64,000 bases of DNA, taken from assembly GCF_030409325.1 (NCBI RefSeq), contig NZ_JAUFPR010000003.1:496001-560000 (forward strand), in the 5' to 3' direction. The first letter of the stretch is position 1, and each line of letters starts with the position of its first letter. The stretch is from Mucilaginibacter aquaedulcis (GTDB lineage Bacteria > Bacteroidota > Bacteroidia > Sphingobacteriales > Sphingobacteriaceae). Of this stretch, positions 37,422 to 46,282 are shown piece after piece. The notes under the pieces are model-generated. The model made no database searches. It saw only the letters and a list, made by a program, of their open reading frames with translations, and was not told the DNA's origin. The translations under genes and the position numbers were made by a program.

Positions 37422-37453
37422 AACCATCTCCCTTAAATTAATGTTGGCAAAGC

Positions 37454-38512
37454 ATGAAAGATATCGCGCAGCGTTTCCCTGAAAATCCATTATTGTTGCC
37501 CAAGGACTTAAAGCCCAGCAGTGATGGTTTACAGATCATAAGCCTCCTGAATCCGGGCGTATTTTCCTTTGAAGATAAAATTTGGCTGCTGGTACGGGTC
37601 GCTGAAGGCGTAGCCAGGAAAGAGGGCGCGATCTTTTTCCCGGCGCTGAATGCTACCGGCAATACGGAGATCATCGAAGTACCGTTAAACGACCCGGACC
37701 TAATTGCGACAGACGCCAGGGTCATCAAATATAAGGGCCTGAATTACCTGACCACGATCTCGCATTTACGATTATTGTCAAGTGATGATGGTATTTATTT
37801 TCACGAGCCTGATTTTACGCCTTCCTTGTTTGGTAAGGGGTATTTGGAGCGGTTCGGGATTGAAGATTGCCGGGTAACGCAAATAGATGACACTTATTAC
37901 CTGACTTATACGGCGGTGTCCGACAGTGGTATCGGCGTGGGTTTACAAATCACCCGCGACTGGCAGCATTTTGAATCCGGCGGCATGATCCTGCCGCCGC
38001 ATAACAAGGACTGCGCGATCTTTGAAGAAAAGATCGGCGGGAAATTTTATTGCCTGCACCGGCCCAGCAGTAAGGAGATCGGCGGCAATTATATCTGGCT
38101 GGCGGAATCTTCCGACGGCCTGCAGTGGGGCAATCACAAGTGCTTGATCAAAACCCGTCCGGGGCTTTGGGACAGTTCGCGCGTCGGCGCAGGCGCGGCA
38201 CCGATACGCACGGAACGCGGCTGGCTGGAGATCTATCACGGAGCCAATGCGGAACAGCAATATTGTTTAGGAGCATTTTTAATGGACCTGGAAGAACCGT
38301 CTAAAGTGATTGCGCGCACGGTTGAACCGATCATGGTGCCGACGGAGGCTTATGAATTAAGCGGTTTCTTTGGTTACGTGGTATTTACCAATGGACATGT
38401 GGTCGAAGGCGACCGTTTGACTGTTTATTATGGCGCGGCCGATGAGTTTGTTTGCGGCGCTCATTTTTCCATCAGCGAGATTCTCAGCAAGCTCGCTATT
38501 ATCCAAGCCTAA
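37454..38512 (+). CDS. GH130-like glycosidase/phosphorylase
   Basis: 352 residues with the five-bladed beta-propeller pattern of GH130. The conserved catalytic region appears as FGIEDCRVTQIDDTYYLTYT (Glu-Asp-Cys-Arg in place of the usual EDPR), followed by NKDCAIFEEKIGGKFYCLHRP and WDSSRVGAGAAPIRTERGWL. GH130 enzymes phosphorolyse or hydrolyse beta-mannosides. No signal peptide, so it acts in the cytoplasm. It is 1 nt from the DUF3891 gene, and such pairs recur in stress and glycan islands of other phyla (from memory). The exact substrate is unknown. Confidence 0.83.
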   Translation: MKDIAQRFPENPLLLPKDLKPSSDGLQIISLLNPGVFSFEDKIWLLVRVAEGVARKEGAIFFPALNATGNTEIIEVPLNDPDLIATDARVIKYKGLNYLTTISHLRLLSSDDGIYFHEPDFTPSLFGKGYLERFGIEDCRVTQIDDTYYLTYTAVSDSGIGVGLQITRDWQHFESGGMILPPHNKDCAIFEEKIGGKFYCLHRPSSKEIGGNYIWLAESSDGLQWGNHKCLIKTRPGLWDSSRVGAGAAPIRTERGWLEIYHGANAEQQYCLGAFLMDLEEPSKVIARTVEPIMVPTEAYELSGFFGYVVFTNGHVVEGDRLTVYYGAADEFVCGAHFSISEILSKLAIIQA

Positions 38513-38513
38513 G

Positions 38514-39239
38514 ATGATCATAAATTATACTGAAGCCGGCTGGGAGATCATTACGCAACGGGCGCACGGCCAACTGGCCGCGCAGATCGCTTATCATTGG
38601 AGCCATACCATCCGGACAGAGCGCTGGCTGGAAACGCTGCTGGCTATCGCCGAACATGATGACGCGCAAGTGGAACTAGAACGGGATAACCTGCTGACGC
38701 CACAAGGCGGCCCGGTCAATTTCAAAATGAAGGTATTCGAGCAGCGGCATTGTACGCAGACAATGGATTTCGCCTTATCCAAGAGCCGCTATATTGCTTT
38801 GCTGTGTTCTATGCATTTGGATTTTATTTATGGTGCAGACTGCGCGGGTAATGCGCACGCCATCAGATTCCTTAAAACACAAAAAGCTTTACAAAAAACC
38901 TGGCGACGGGAACTGAATTTGACTATAGCGGAAGCAGAGCGGGATTACCGCCTGTTGGAATGGTGCGATGCTCTGTCACTGTTACTTTGTCAGCGGGAGA
39001 ACCAGCCGGAGGCGCGGGCGGTGGAGATAAGTAACGGGCCCAATGATAAAAGCTACCAGCTGATCCAGACGGCTGCCGACACGCTGACGGTAGCACCGTG
39101 GCCTTTTGAGCTGCCCGCTTTTGAGTTGTATTACGAAACGCGCCTGATCCCGCAATTGACTTTTAAGGATGCAGCGGAATTCCGTAATGCTTTCCGGGCG
39201 GCGAAAGTCAGCGAAAAACGCTGGCAGTTTCAAAGATGA
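38514..39239 (+). CDS. DUF3891 family protein
   Basis: From ATG 38514 (MIINYTEAGWEIITQRAHGQ) this is a 241-residue helical protein. The N-terminal LAAQIAYHW and the IAEHDDAQ histidine-aspartate motif look like an HD-type hydrolase core, with SMHLDFIYG further on. DUF3891 matches in order and length. An earlier in-frame start within GH130 (38430) is unlikely. It is coupled to GH130 by a 1-nt gap. Function is not established. Confidence 0.8.
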   Translation: MIINYTEAGWEIITQRAHGQLAAQIAYHWSHTIRTERWLETLLAIAEHDDAQVELERDNLLTPQGGPVNFKMKVFEQRHCTQTMDFALSKSRYIALLCSMHLDFIYGADCAGNAHAIRFLKTQKALQKTWRRELNLTIAEAERDYRLLEWCDALSLLLCQRENQPEARAVEISNGPNDKSYQLIQTAADTLTVAPWPFELPAFELYYETRLIPQLTFKDAAEFRNAFRAAKVSEKRWQFQR

Positions 39240-39330
39240 GCCTTTAAACAAAATAAAGGCCGCTTAAAATAAGCGACCCTCTCCACACATCACTCCATTT
39301 TTGTTCGTTTGCCGGCTCGCTACTGGCCGC

Positions 39331-39790
39331 TTAGTTTGCCTGGGTTCGGGCGATCTCGGTCAGTTTGGCATCAGCCGTTTTTTCTTCATCCAGCGTCGGT
39401 TCCAGCAGTTCTGCCACTTCGTAATAACCCAGCGTCTTGGCCAAAGCGATCATGCTACCGTATGAAGCGATCTCATAATGTTCCGCTTTCTGGCCGGCGA
39501 GAATCAGGCCGACATCGCACCGCGCGGTACATTCTTCCGTGGCATCGATGATCTCTTTGCTTCATCCAGGATTCCGGCCGCGGATTCGCATTTACGAATT
39601 TCCAGTTCCAATCTCATCCCCAAAGATCTCTTCAAGTCGGCTGCCATGGGTGCCGGTTTCTGTAAAGAGCATTTCGAAGGCGTCTTAAAATCATCCGAGA
39701 TCGCAGCTTCAGAAATAGCCGGCAGCGTGTCGATTAGTTGTATGACAAACAAAACTTGCTTTATATGTGCAAAAAAAATCAGACTATGAA
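39331..39790 (-). pseudogene. Decayed DUF892 (YciE/YciF ferritin-like) gene
   Basis: Family blocks occur in order but in different frames: QLIDTLPAISEAAISDDFK, then DAFEMLFTETGTHGSRLEEIF, then LELEIRKCESAAGILDEA, then EIIDATEECTARCDVGLILA and GQKAEHYEIASYGSMIALAK to the stop at 39331. Small indels near 39690, 39610 and 39560 separate them and the start is lost. The intact family is a ferritin-like helical bundle tied to stress. A divergent relative is intact at 59575. Confidence 0.8.
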
Positions 39791-40583
39791 TTTTATAATG
39801 AAGTTTAGCAGGGAAACGGCCTTTTCGAATCTGGTTGACAAAATGAATGAGGATAGTGGCATTAACAGCCATAGTCAACTGGTAATGGCAAATATTATTA
39901 TACAAAAAAAATGTGGCTTCCAACGTCGATAGAAATCAATTTGCAATATATAAACTAACATGTCACGACCTTTATATATTTATATAGGTTAATATATTTA
40001 TTATATGTTTAAGAATCGCAAGCGGTCAATATCGCTTACTTGTTGATCTTATCCATCATTGTATTGATAATATATTCATTAATAACTGCCTACTCCTATT
40101 TCTATAAAACCTAAATATGTTTTCGGAACAATAACATAGACTTGAGCATTGTAATTCAACTTCGCAGGTCGGTGACCAGCTTGCGGTTAACCTTCATTCA
40201 TGCTGCGATCGTCGCCATCGGCGCTCTCGTTAAGCTATCTGTTATATGGCAACTGGGCCTGATCGCGATCATTGTCGTACACTATTATCTTAAATTAAAT
40301 ATAAAGGCGCTTTTAGATTATAAAGGAACTTTTACTTTATAAAAGTTTAAGTTTAAGCTCTAAAACTGCTTTTTTTTTAAACCAATAAATTGTATTCGAA
40401 AAAAGGGATTTCGAAAGAAAAATCGGGAAAATTAGCGAAAAGGGGCAATAGTACAAAAGACGAAAAACCTAAAGCAAGATGCTTTGGAATATGGAGCATA
40501 TTTGACACAAAAACTGATGGAACAAATTTGGGTTGTCGCAGATTGTAAACGCAAGTAAGCGGTAAAGAATAATTTATCTAAAT

Positions 40584-40623
40584 AAAATGGGATGCCAGTA
40601 ATGAAACTGACATCCCCCATTTT
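40584..40623. terminator. Hairpin terminator, usable on both strands
   Basis: GGGATG-C-CAG (40589-40598) pairs with CTG-A-CATCCC (40607-40616) with one mismatch. An outer AAAATGGG/CCCATTTT register is also possible. T-runs are modest on both strands. Confidence 0.6.
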
Positions 40624-40945
40624 AGCTCAACTGAAATTTAGTTCACTTGTTTCAGAAAACACTTTTAATAGCATCTAATATCTCAGAAGAGGTCATTAAT
40701 TAGGGGTGAAAAAAGGGTATTTGGCGCTATGCTAACACACTTCAATTATCAATAAAACCGTTAGATGGAAAAAAAAGCAATTTTTAATTGTTATTTGTCA
40801 AATGTTGATTACAGATAACAAATGAAAAAGGGCGTTAGTTAGACGAATACCTCAATACAACAAAAATCAAGAAATCAAAACGACCTCATACTCTGGCACT
40901 TCGCTGTGTAGACAACTATATAAGTTTTAATCTAAATTCTTAATT

Positions 40946-40976
40946 AAAAAGGGTGTTAGAAACCACGCTAACACCC
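40946..40976 (-). terminator. Rho-independent terminator on the minus strand
   Basis: GGGTGTTAG (40951-40959) pairs with CTAACACCC (40968-40976) around an 8-nt loop. On the minus strand TTTTTAATT follows. It may end the transcript of the zinc-ribbon gene, about 330 nt upstream on that strand, or an unseen small RNA. Confidence 0.6.
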
Positions 40977-41309
40977 AACTAAAACCTAGGTATGGAATAA
41001 CTATATCTATTACCAATTTTTCCGAAAAAGGTTTTAAAAAATAAAAATAAACTAATTGAAACAGGAATCAGCTATTAGACTAATACCTGAGTGCCCTTCT
41101 GACTTTATCATGAGTATGATTATTATCTAATATGATATTAGAGGTTTAAAAGTTAAAATAGGGAAATAATACGCTGGACTTACGTGATGTTTAACACGTT
41201 GTCAATTATCCCTGACTAGATTCCAACTTGTTTTTCAAGGGTATTTATTTAATATACTGTCTAGTAAAATATTGTTGTAGACGCATAAGTCTTTCAACTA
41301 AATTCGGTA

Positions 41310-41459
41310 TCATCCTGTTATTTTGTAGAATTTTTTCATGCACCAGTAGCAGATGTAGCGTTTAACGGGTAGCCAGAATAGTAATGTTCTAAATAAGAAA
41401 CTACGGGGAATTCTTTCTACTGAATCATTTTCACATCTCGTACATCTAACAGATTTCAT
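41310..41459 (-). CDS. Small zinc-ribbon-like protein
   Basis: 49 residues from ATG 41459. The pattern CTRC at 6-9 and CYWC at 37-40 followed by MKKFY gives four cysteines spaced as a zinc ribbon, with a hydrophobic stretch (FLFRTLLFWLPV) between. Such CxxC..CxxC mini-proteins are frequent in Sphingobacteriaceae, with no known function. A longer start at 41588 adds residues unlike this pattern. Confidence 0.5.
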   Translation of the reverse strand: MKSVRCTRCENDSVERIPRSFLFRTLLFWLPVKRYICYWCMKKFYKITG

Positions 41460-41588
41460 ATCTAAAGGTATGAAAATTAGTATGGGGTGGAACTTTAATT
41501 TCAGCGCAATAAAGTCTCTCAATTGATATTGTAAAAAAACGGTGTGGATCGCAAATAAACGTAAATACTTGTAAGCGCCCATTATCAA

Positions 41589-42048
41589 GCCGACGAATCA
41601 TACTTACAAAGAAATCAGCAAGAGTTTAAGGAAATTCTAGGAGTTGAATAACGTCAGTATCAGAAAACCGTCTTCGACCATTATTCTGCGACAAAAAACA
41701 AAAACGGCTATAATAATACTCTGGCCAGGTACTTTGCTATTTAGTACCCGTTTTCTTGAAAATAAAGTCAAGTAATAATTTACACCCGATGACATACAAA
41801 ATTTAAAATGCTTTTATCAAATAACATTTCGTTCTTTTTATTCTTGTAGATAAAATCGTTCTAAAGTGTCTCGCGTTTCCGCAATAAGAATCCACTTTGA
41901 AAGATCGCGAGAAATATCGAGTTATAATTTTTGATTAATTCTTAATTATGCTGTACATTTTTTTACTTTTTGGAGATGTTTATTTTTTCGATAAAAAAAT
42001 TACTCCTAATATCACGCCAATTAATCTTGTAGTCAAAACGTTCAATGC
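41589..42048. other. Gap with no recognised gene, 460 nt
   Basis: AT-rich. GGTACT (41728-41733) and AGTACC (41743-41748) form a short hairpin followed by CGTTTTCTT, a weak terminator candidate. No other structure is seen. Confidence 0.45.
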
Positions 42049-42459
42049 ATGAAATTATCGATAAGACCGGAGAAGCTATCACGCGTTTTTAAAAAATATC
42101 ATATCGAAGGGTTACCTTTCCAGGCTTCTTTAAATGAATTTAGCGCGCCAGATGAGGGTGATCCGCATGATCATCCATTCGATTTTGTAACTCATATCTT
42201 GAGCGGCGGATATACCGAACGCATTTACACTATTGAATCTGGTGTAGTGATGATCAATGATGTCGAACGCAGTCCTGGTACATCACATTTCGTCAGGGCA
42301 ACAGATATTCATCAAATCATCAATTTAAAAACAGGTCATTGCGTTACACTCATGATCCCACAATCTGGACACATCCGAGCGACCTGCTTTTACCGTTTCT
42401 CCTATGGTAAAGCTTATTATAGATTATGGAATAAGCGTAAGTTCGTTCCATTTATTTAA
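42049..42459 (+). CDS. Cupin-like protein
   Basis: 136 residues. The metal-site pattern of a small cupin is visible: GDPHDHPFDFVTHILSGGY (H40, H42) with a later H in RATDIHQIINLK, in a beta-rich chain. Similar short cupin-like proteins occur on phages and islands. No enzyme activity can be named. It stands alone, 331 nt before the glycan cluster. Confidence 0.6.
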   Translation: MKLSIRPEKLSRVFKKYHIEGLPFQASLNEFSAPDEGDPHDHPFDFVTHILSGGYTERIYTIESGVVMINDVERSPGTSHFVRATDIHQIINLKTGHCVTLMIPQSGHIRATCFYRFSYGKAYYRLWNKRKFVPFI

Positions 42460-42790
42460 AATACGATAACAACAATTAAATATTAGTACTGAGGTTGGCA
42501 ACAACTGTAAAATAGATTTGATTTGAACAGCACATCCAAGCTATCACCAATTGAAACATGATGATATTTTAATATTTAGGTCAGAATCCATTGGTAAAAT
42601 TTAAAATACACATCCGAAAATCTATGCGGCCGCATGAATACCAAGATTGGTTTATAATTGCAAACCCCGCCCCTAAGATATCGTAAATAAAATTTGGCCG
42701 ATACTAAAACTATGATTATATAAATAAAATTATTTAATTAGAAATTAATAACAAAAAGCATTAAAGTTTGTCTTTATAAGAAAAACTTTA
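42460..42790. other. Promoter region of the glycan cluster, 331 nt
   Basis: AT-rich and without genes. It presumably contains the promoter for the four plus-strand cluster genes. I cannot point to a convincing TAnnTTTG element. Confidence 0.4.
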
Positions 42791-43972
42791 ATGGATTTAA
42801 CTATAAATCAGACTTTTACAAGCAATTTTCCGAAACTCCCCAAACAGCTTATTATATTTTCGCATCTAAGATGGGATTTCGTTTATCAGCGACCGCAACA
42901 CCTTGCCAGTCGGTTGTCACAACTTTCAAAACTATATTACATCGAAGAGCCGATCTTTGACGCTCATGAAGAAATTTACTTTGAAAGTGTGGTAAAAAAT
43001 AAAGTAGGTGTAATGGTACCTCATTTGAAGCCTGGATTGAGTCATGGTTTTACCATTGAAGGGTTAACGCGCCTATTTAGAGAGTTTATAAAAGAATTCG
43101 ATATGATTGAAACTGCTTTTTGGTATTACACTCCAATGGCTTTAGAATTCTCGGCAAACTATGAACCCCAAATGGTGATATATGATTGTATGGACGAGCT
43201 TTCAGCATTTAAATTTGCACCGGAGAATTTGCAAATTCTTGAAAAGGAGTTGCTGGAAAAAGCTGATTTGGTATTAACCGGAGGCAGATCGCTATATGAA
43301 GCAAAAAAAGAAGCCCACAATAACATCCATGCCTACCCAAGCAGTATTGATAAGGAACATTTTTTAAAAGCGCGCGAAATTTTTGAATCGCCCTCCGATC
43401 AGGTAAACGGGATTATGCCAAAATTGGGTTTCTACGGTGTAATTGATGAGCGGTTTGATATCAATTTAATTAGCGGTATTGCCGAGGCTAAACCTGATTG
43501 GCAAATTATTTTGATCGGACCAGTCGTAAAAATTGATCCTAACACTCTTCCAAATCATTCTAACATCCACTACTTGGGTCCTAAAACCTATGAACAACTG
43601 CCAGATTATATGGCCGGCTGGGACATTGCCCTAATACCGTTTTTCTTGAATGAATCAACAAGATTTATCAGCCCAACTAAGACCCCTGAATATCTGGCAG
43701 CTGGACTACCTGTAATCTCTACTCCTATCAGGGACGTAGTAAATCCCTACGGGATAAATAATCTAGTGAGTATCGGTTCAAATGCTGATGATTTTATAAA
43801 ACTTGCCGAAGATATTCTGGCCGATGAACGCGCTGATGTTGACCGTTTGAGTGACGTCGATGTCTTTCTCGCACTCAATTCCTGGGACGAAACATTTGAG
43901 GGGATAAAAAATGAGATGCTTAAAGTTATCGAGCGGAAAAGTCAACTATTAGCGACGGAGCGTTATGTTTGA
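42791..43972 (+). CDS. GT-B glycosyltransferase (TuaH-like)
   Basis: 393 residues. The N-terminus IIFSHLRWDFVYQRPQHLASRL is typical of the TuaH-like glycosyltransferase group, and the C-terminal half has the donor-site pattern IPFFLNESTRFISPTKTPEY followed by LAAGLPVISTPI. It is cytoplasmic, retaining-type by fold. It is the first gene of a four-gene operon and overlaps glf by 8 nt, so it may be the transferase using the UDP-galactofuranose made by Glf. That is inference. Confidence 0.85.
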   Translation: MDLTINQTFTSNFPKLPKQLIIFSHLRWDFVYQRPQHLASRLSQLSKLYYIEEPIFDAHEEIYFESVVKNKVGVMVPHLKPGLSHGFTIEGLTRLFREFIKEFDMIETAFWYYTPMALEFSANYEPQMVIYDCMDELSAFKFAPENLQILEKELLEKADLVLTGGRSLYEAKKEAHNNIHAYPSSIDKEHFLKAREIFESPSDQVNGIMPKLGFYGVIDERFDINLISGIAEAKPDWQIILIGPVVKIDPNTLPNHSNIHYLGPKTYEQLPDYMAGWDIALIPFFLNESTRFISPTKTPEYLAAGLPVISTPIRDVVNPYGINNLVSIGSNADDFIKLAEDILADERADVDRLSDVDVFLALNSWDETFEGIKNEMLKVIERKSQLLATERYV

Positions 43973-45107
43973 TTACCTGATCGTCGGTGCTGGATTTGCT
44001 GGATGCGTCCTCGCCGAAAGACTGGCTGCAGTTGAGGGAAAGAAAGTTTTGATAATCGATAAACGGAATCATATTGCCGGGAACGCATATGATTTTTATG
44101 ATGAAGCAGGTATCCTCATTCATAAATACGGGCCGCATATATTCCATACCAATAGCCCTGACGTATTTAATTATTTATCCAAGTTTACAGCCTGGAGAAA
44201 TTATCAGCACAAGGTTCTTGCCCACACGCATGGACAGTATGTGCCTATCCCGATCAATCTCAATACCATTAATAGTTTATACGGGATGAACTTAAATTCT
44301 TCTGAGGTAAGCGATTTCTTTTCATCGTTAAAGGAAGAGGTTCCTCAGGTGAAGACTTCGGAAGATGTTGTAGTTAAGGCAGTGGGACGTGAATTGTACG
44401 AAATGTTTTTTAAAGGTTATACTAAAAAACAATGGGACCTCGATCCGTCCGAGCTCGATGCATCCGTAGCATCCCGTGTTCCTACGCGCACCAATAAGGA
44501 TGACCGGTATTTTACAGATACTTATCAGGCAATGCCCCTGTACGGATATACCAAAATGTTTGAGAAAATGTTGTCGCATCCTAATATTAAAATCATGCTT
44601 AACACGGGCTATCACGAAATTATAGATGAGATCAATTTTCGGAGAATGATATTTACCGGCCCTGTAGATGAATACTTTGACTTTTGCTATGGCAAATTAC
44701 CTTACCGTTCCATTGATTTTAAATTTGAAACATTAGATCAAAAAACCTACCAACGTACCGGGACGATTAATTATCCCAACGATTATGATTTCACTCGAAT
44801 AACTGAGTTTAAATATCTGACCGGACAAAAGCATAAAAAAACCACCGTAGTTTATGAATTTCCTAAAAGTGACGGTGACCCTTATTATCCAATTCCAAGG
44901 CCAGAAAACAATGAGCTCTACAAGAGATATCAGGCTTTGGCCGCGCAAAGTGAAACCATATTTGTAGGCCGTTTGGCTACCTATAAATACTACAATATGG
45001 ATCAGGTGGTAGCACAGGCATTATCAGTTTTCAAAAAAATAAAGCAGGGGAATGATCTAAACCTTAATCGTGGTTCAGTGATAAACATTAGTCAGGACAA
45101 CGAATGA
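43965..45107 (+). CDS. glf: UDP-galactopyranose mutase
   Basis: 380 residues. The FAD-binding start MFDYLIVGAGFAGCVLAERL is followed by NHIAGNAYDFYDEAGI, YGPHIFHTN, KGYTKKQWDLDPSEL and a C-terminal GRLATYKYYNMDQVVAQAL, all hallmark Glf segments. The enzyme interconverts UDP-galactopyranose and UDP-galactofuranose through a reduced-flavin adduct. It overlaps the upstream GT by 8 nt and the downstream hydrolase gene by 4 nt. Its presence predicts galactofuranose in the glycan made by this cluster. Confidence 0.95.
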   Translation: MFDYLIVGAGFAGCVLAERLAAVEGKKVLIIDKRNHIAGNAYDFYDEAGILIHKYGPHIFHTNSPDVFNYLSKFTAWRNYQHKVLAHTHGQYVPIPINLNTINSLYGMNLNSSEVSDFFSSLKEEVPQVKTSEDVVVKAVGRELYEMFFKGYTKKQWDLDPSELDASVASRVPTRTNKDDRYFTDTYQAMPLYGYTKMFEKMLSHPNIKIMLNTGYHEIIDEINFRRMIFTGPVDEYFDFCYGKLPYRSIDFKFETLDQKTYQRTGTINYPNDYDFTRITEFKYLTGQKHKKTTVVYEFPKSDGDPYYPIPRPENNELYKRYQALAAQSETIFVGRLATYKYYNMDQVVAQALSVFKKIKQGNDLNLNRGSVINISQDNE

Positions 45108-46282
45108 GAAATCCTTTTAAATCTTTTTGGATGGGGGGATTTGAATGCGCTGATCACCTGAACGCATTTGGAAACCGCGTTGATTTTCTTGAACTCACTA
45201 ATCATTTGCGAAATATAGAAAGTGATTATAAAAACCTTGCAGAATTCGCGATTAGTACGGTCAGAGAAGGGATCAGGTGGAGCTTTGTTGAGCGGGTTCC
45301 TTATCAGTATGATTTTAATATCGTTAAAATCATGCTGCTAGAGGCTCATAAACAAGGGATTCAGCAAGTGTGGGATATCTGTCATTTTGGTTATCCTGAT
45401 GACCTTACTCCGCTTCATCCGCATTTCACAGTTAGGTTTGTAGGCATTTGCAAAGCATTTGTAGAAATGTTTAAAGCTGAATACCCAGGAGAAACATTAA
45501 TTGTCACGCCGATTAACGAAGTTAGTTTTATATCTTGGTTAGGTGGTGACGCCAGAGGCACTTCACCGTATGGTGTTCATTTGGGATGGGAGGTGAAGTA
45601 CGCTTTAATGCGCGCGTATATTGCCGGTGTCAAAGCGATGAAAGAAATTCTGCCAGGTATTCATATCTTAACCACAGAACCTTTGGTAAACGTGATACCG
45701 CCACTTAATTGTTCAGAGGAAGAAAAAATCAGTGCACGGAATGCTCATTTAAACCAGTTCCAATCGGTTGATATATTGACGGGCATAATGTGTCCTGAGT
45801 TGGGTGGCTCCCCAGACCTTTTAGATATGCTGGGATTTAATTACTATTATAATAATCAGTGGATTGTTGGAACCGGAGATTTTCTAAAATGGGCCAATGA
45901 AGATCTTGATCCCCGCTGGAAACCTTTCAACCAACTATTAAAAGAAGCTTACGAACGGTACCATAAACCGGTAGTGCTTACGGAGACAAGCCACCCTGGA
46001 GAAGATCGACCACAATGGATTGATTTCATTGGTAAAGAGTCCAGAAAAGCGATCTCAGAGGGGCTTCCTATTTGGGGAATATGCATTTATCCGATTATAG
46101 ACCGCCCGGACTGGGACGATACCCAGTATTGGCACCATAGTGGTCTGTGGGATGAGAATTTTTTGGTTTCTGGCGAAAGACGTCGGATTCTTAATCTACC
46201 TTATGCGAATGCGTTAAAACAGGCACAAAAAATAGTGCCAGGCAAGTTAAACACTGATTACTTACTTAGCTATGAAATTTGA
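45104..46282 (+). CDS. Clan GH-A glycoside hydrolase-like protein (family 1-like)
   Basis: 392 residues with a TIM-barrel hydrolase pattern. The acid/base glutamate is E139 in TPINEVSF and the nucleophile is E294 in VLTETSH, placed as in clan GH-A. In related clusters of other bacteria this protein is annotated as a family 1 glycosylhydrolase. No signal peptide, so it acts in the cytoplasm, perhaps trimming a lipid-linked or nucleotide-linked intermediate, or as a transglycosidase. It overlaps glf (4 nt) and the GT2 gene (11 nt). Confidence 0.75.
   Translation: MRNPFKSFWMGGFECADHLNAFGNRVDFLELTNHLRNIESDYKNLAEFAISTVREGIRWSFVERVPYQYDFNIVKIMLLEAHKQGIQQVWDICHFGYPDDLTPLHPHFTVRFVGICKAFVEMFKAEYPGETLIVTPINEVSFISWLGGDARGTSPYGVHLGWEVKYALMRAYIAGVKAMKEILPGIHILTTEPLVNVIPPLNCSEEEKISARNAHLNQFQSVDILTGIMCPELGGSPDLLDMLGFNYYYNNQWIVGTGDFLKWANEDLDPRWKPFNQLLKEAYERYHKPVVLTETSHPGEDRPQWIDFIGKESRKAISEGLPIWGICIYPIIDRPDWDDTQYWHHSGLWDENFLVSGERRRILNLPYANALKQAQKIVPGKLNTDYLLSYEI

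Larger units (their letters stand above)
39933..41309. other. AT-rich, gene-poor stretch with small remnants and hairpins
   Basis: No full-size gene. I see a frameshifted small membrane protein at about 40005-40114 (MFKNRKRS start, then AYLLILSIIVLIIYSLITAY one frame over) and a possible 65-residue two-helix membrane protein at 40142-40342 starting at TTG. A short coding-like tail (NLKQDALEYGAYLTQKLMEQ) ends at 40558. Repeated AAAAAGGG-(C/T)GTTAG and TTAGAC(G/T)AATACCT motifs (40839, 41075) also occur. The whole stretch looks like eroded mobile DNA. Confidence 0.45.

Noticed and set aside
39738-39932. 64-residue plus-strand frame after the dead DUF892 gene
   Set aside because: No family or promoter support, and it overlaps the antisense pseudogene; kept out as chance.
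43926-44147. Minus-strand frame across the GT/glf overlap
   Set aside because: It is an antisense shadow; both sense genes carry clear family motifs.
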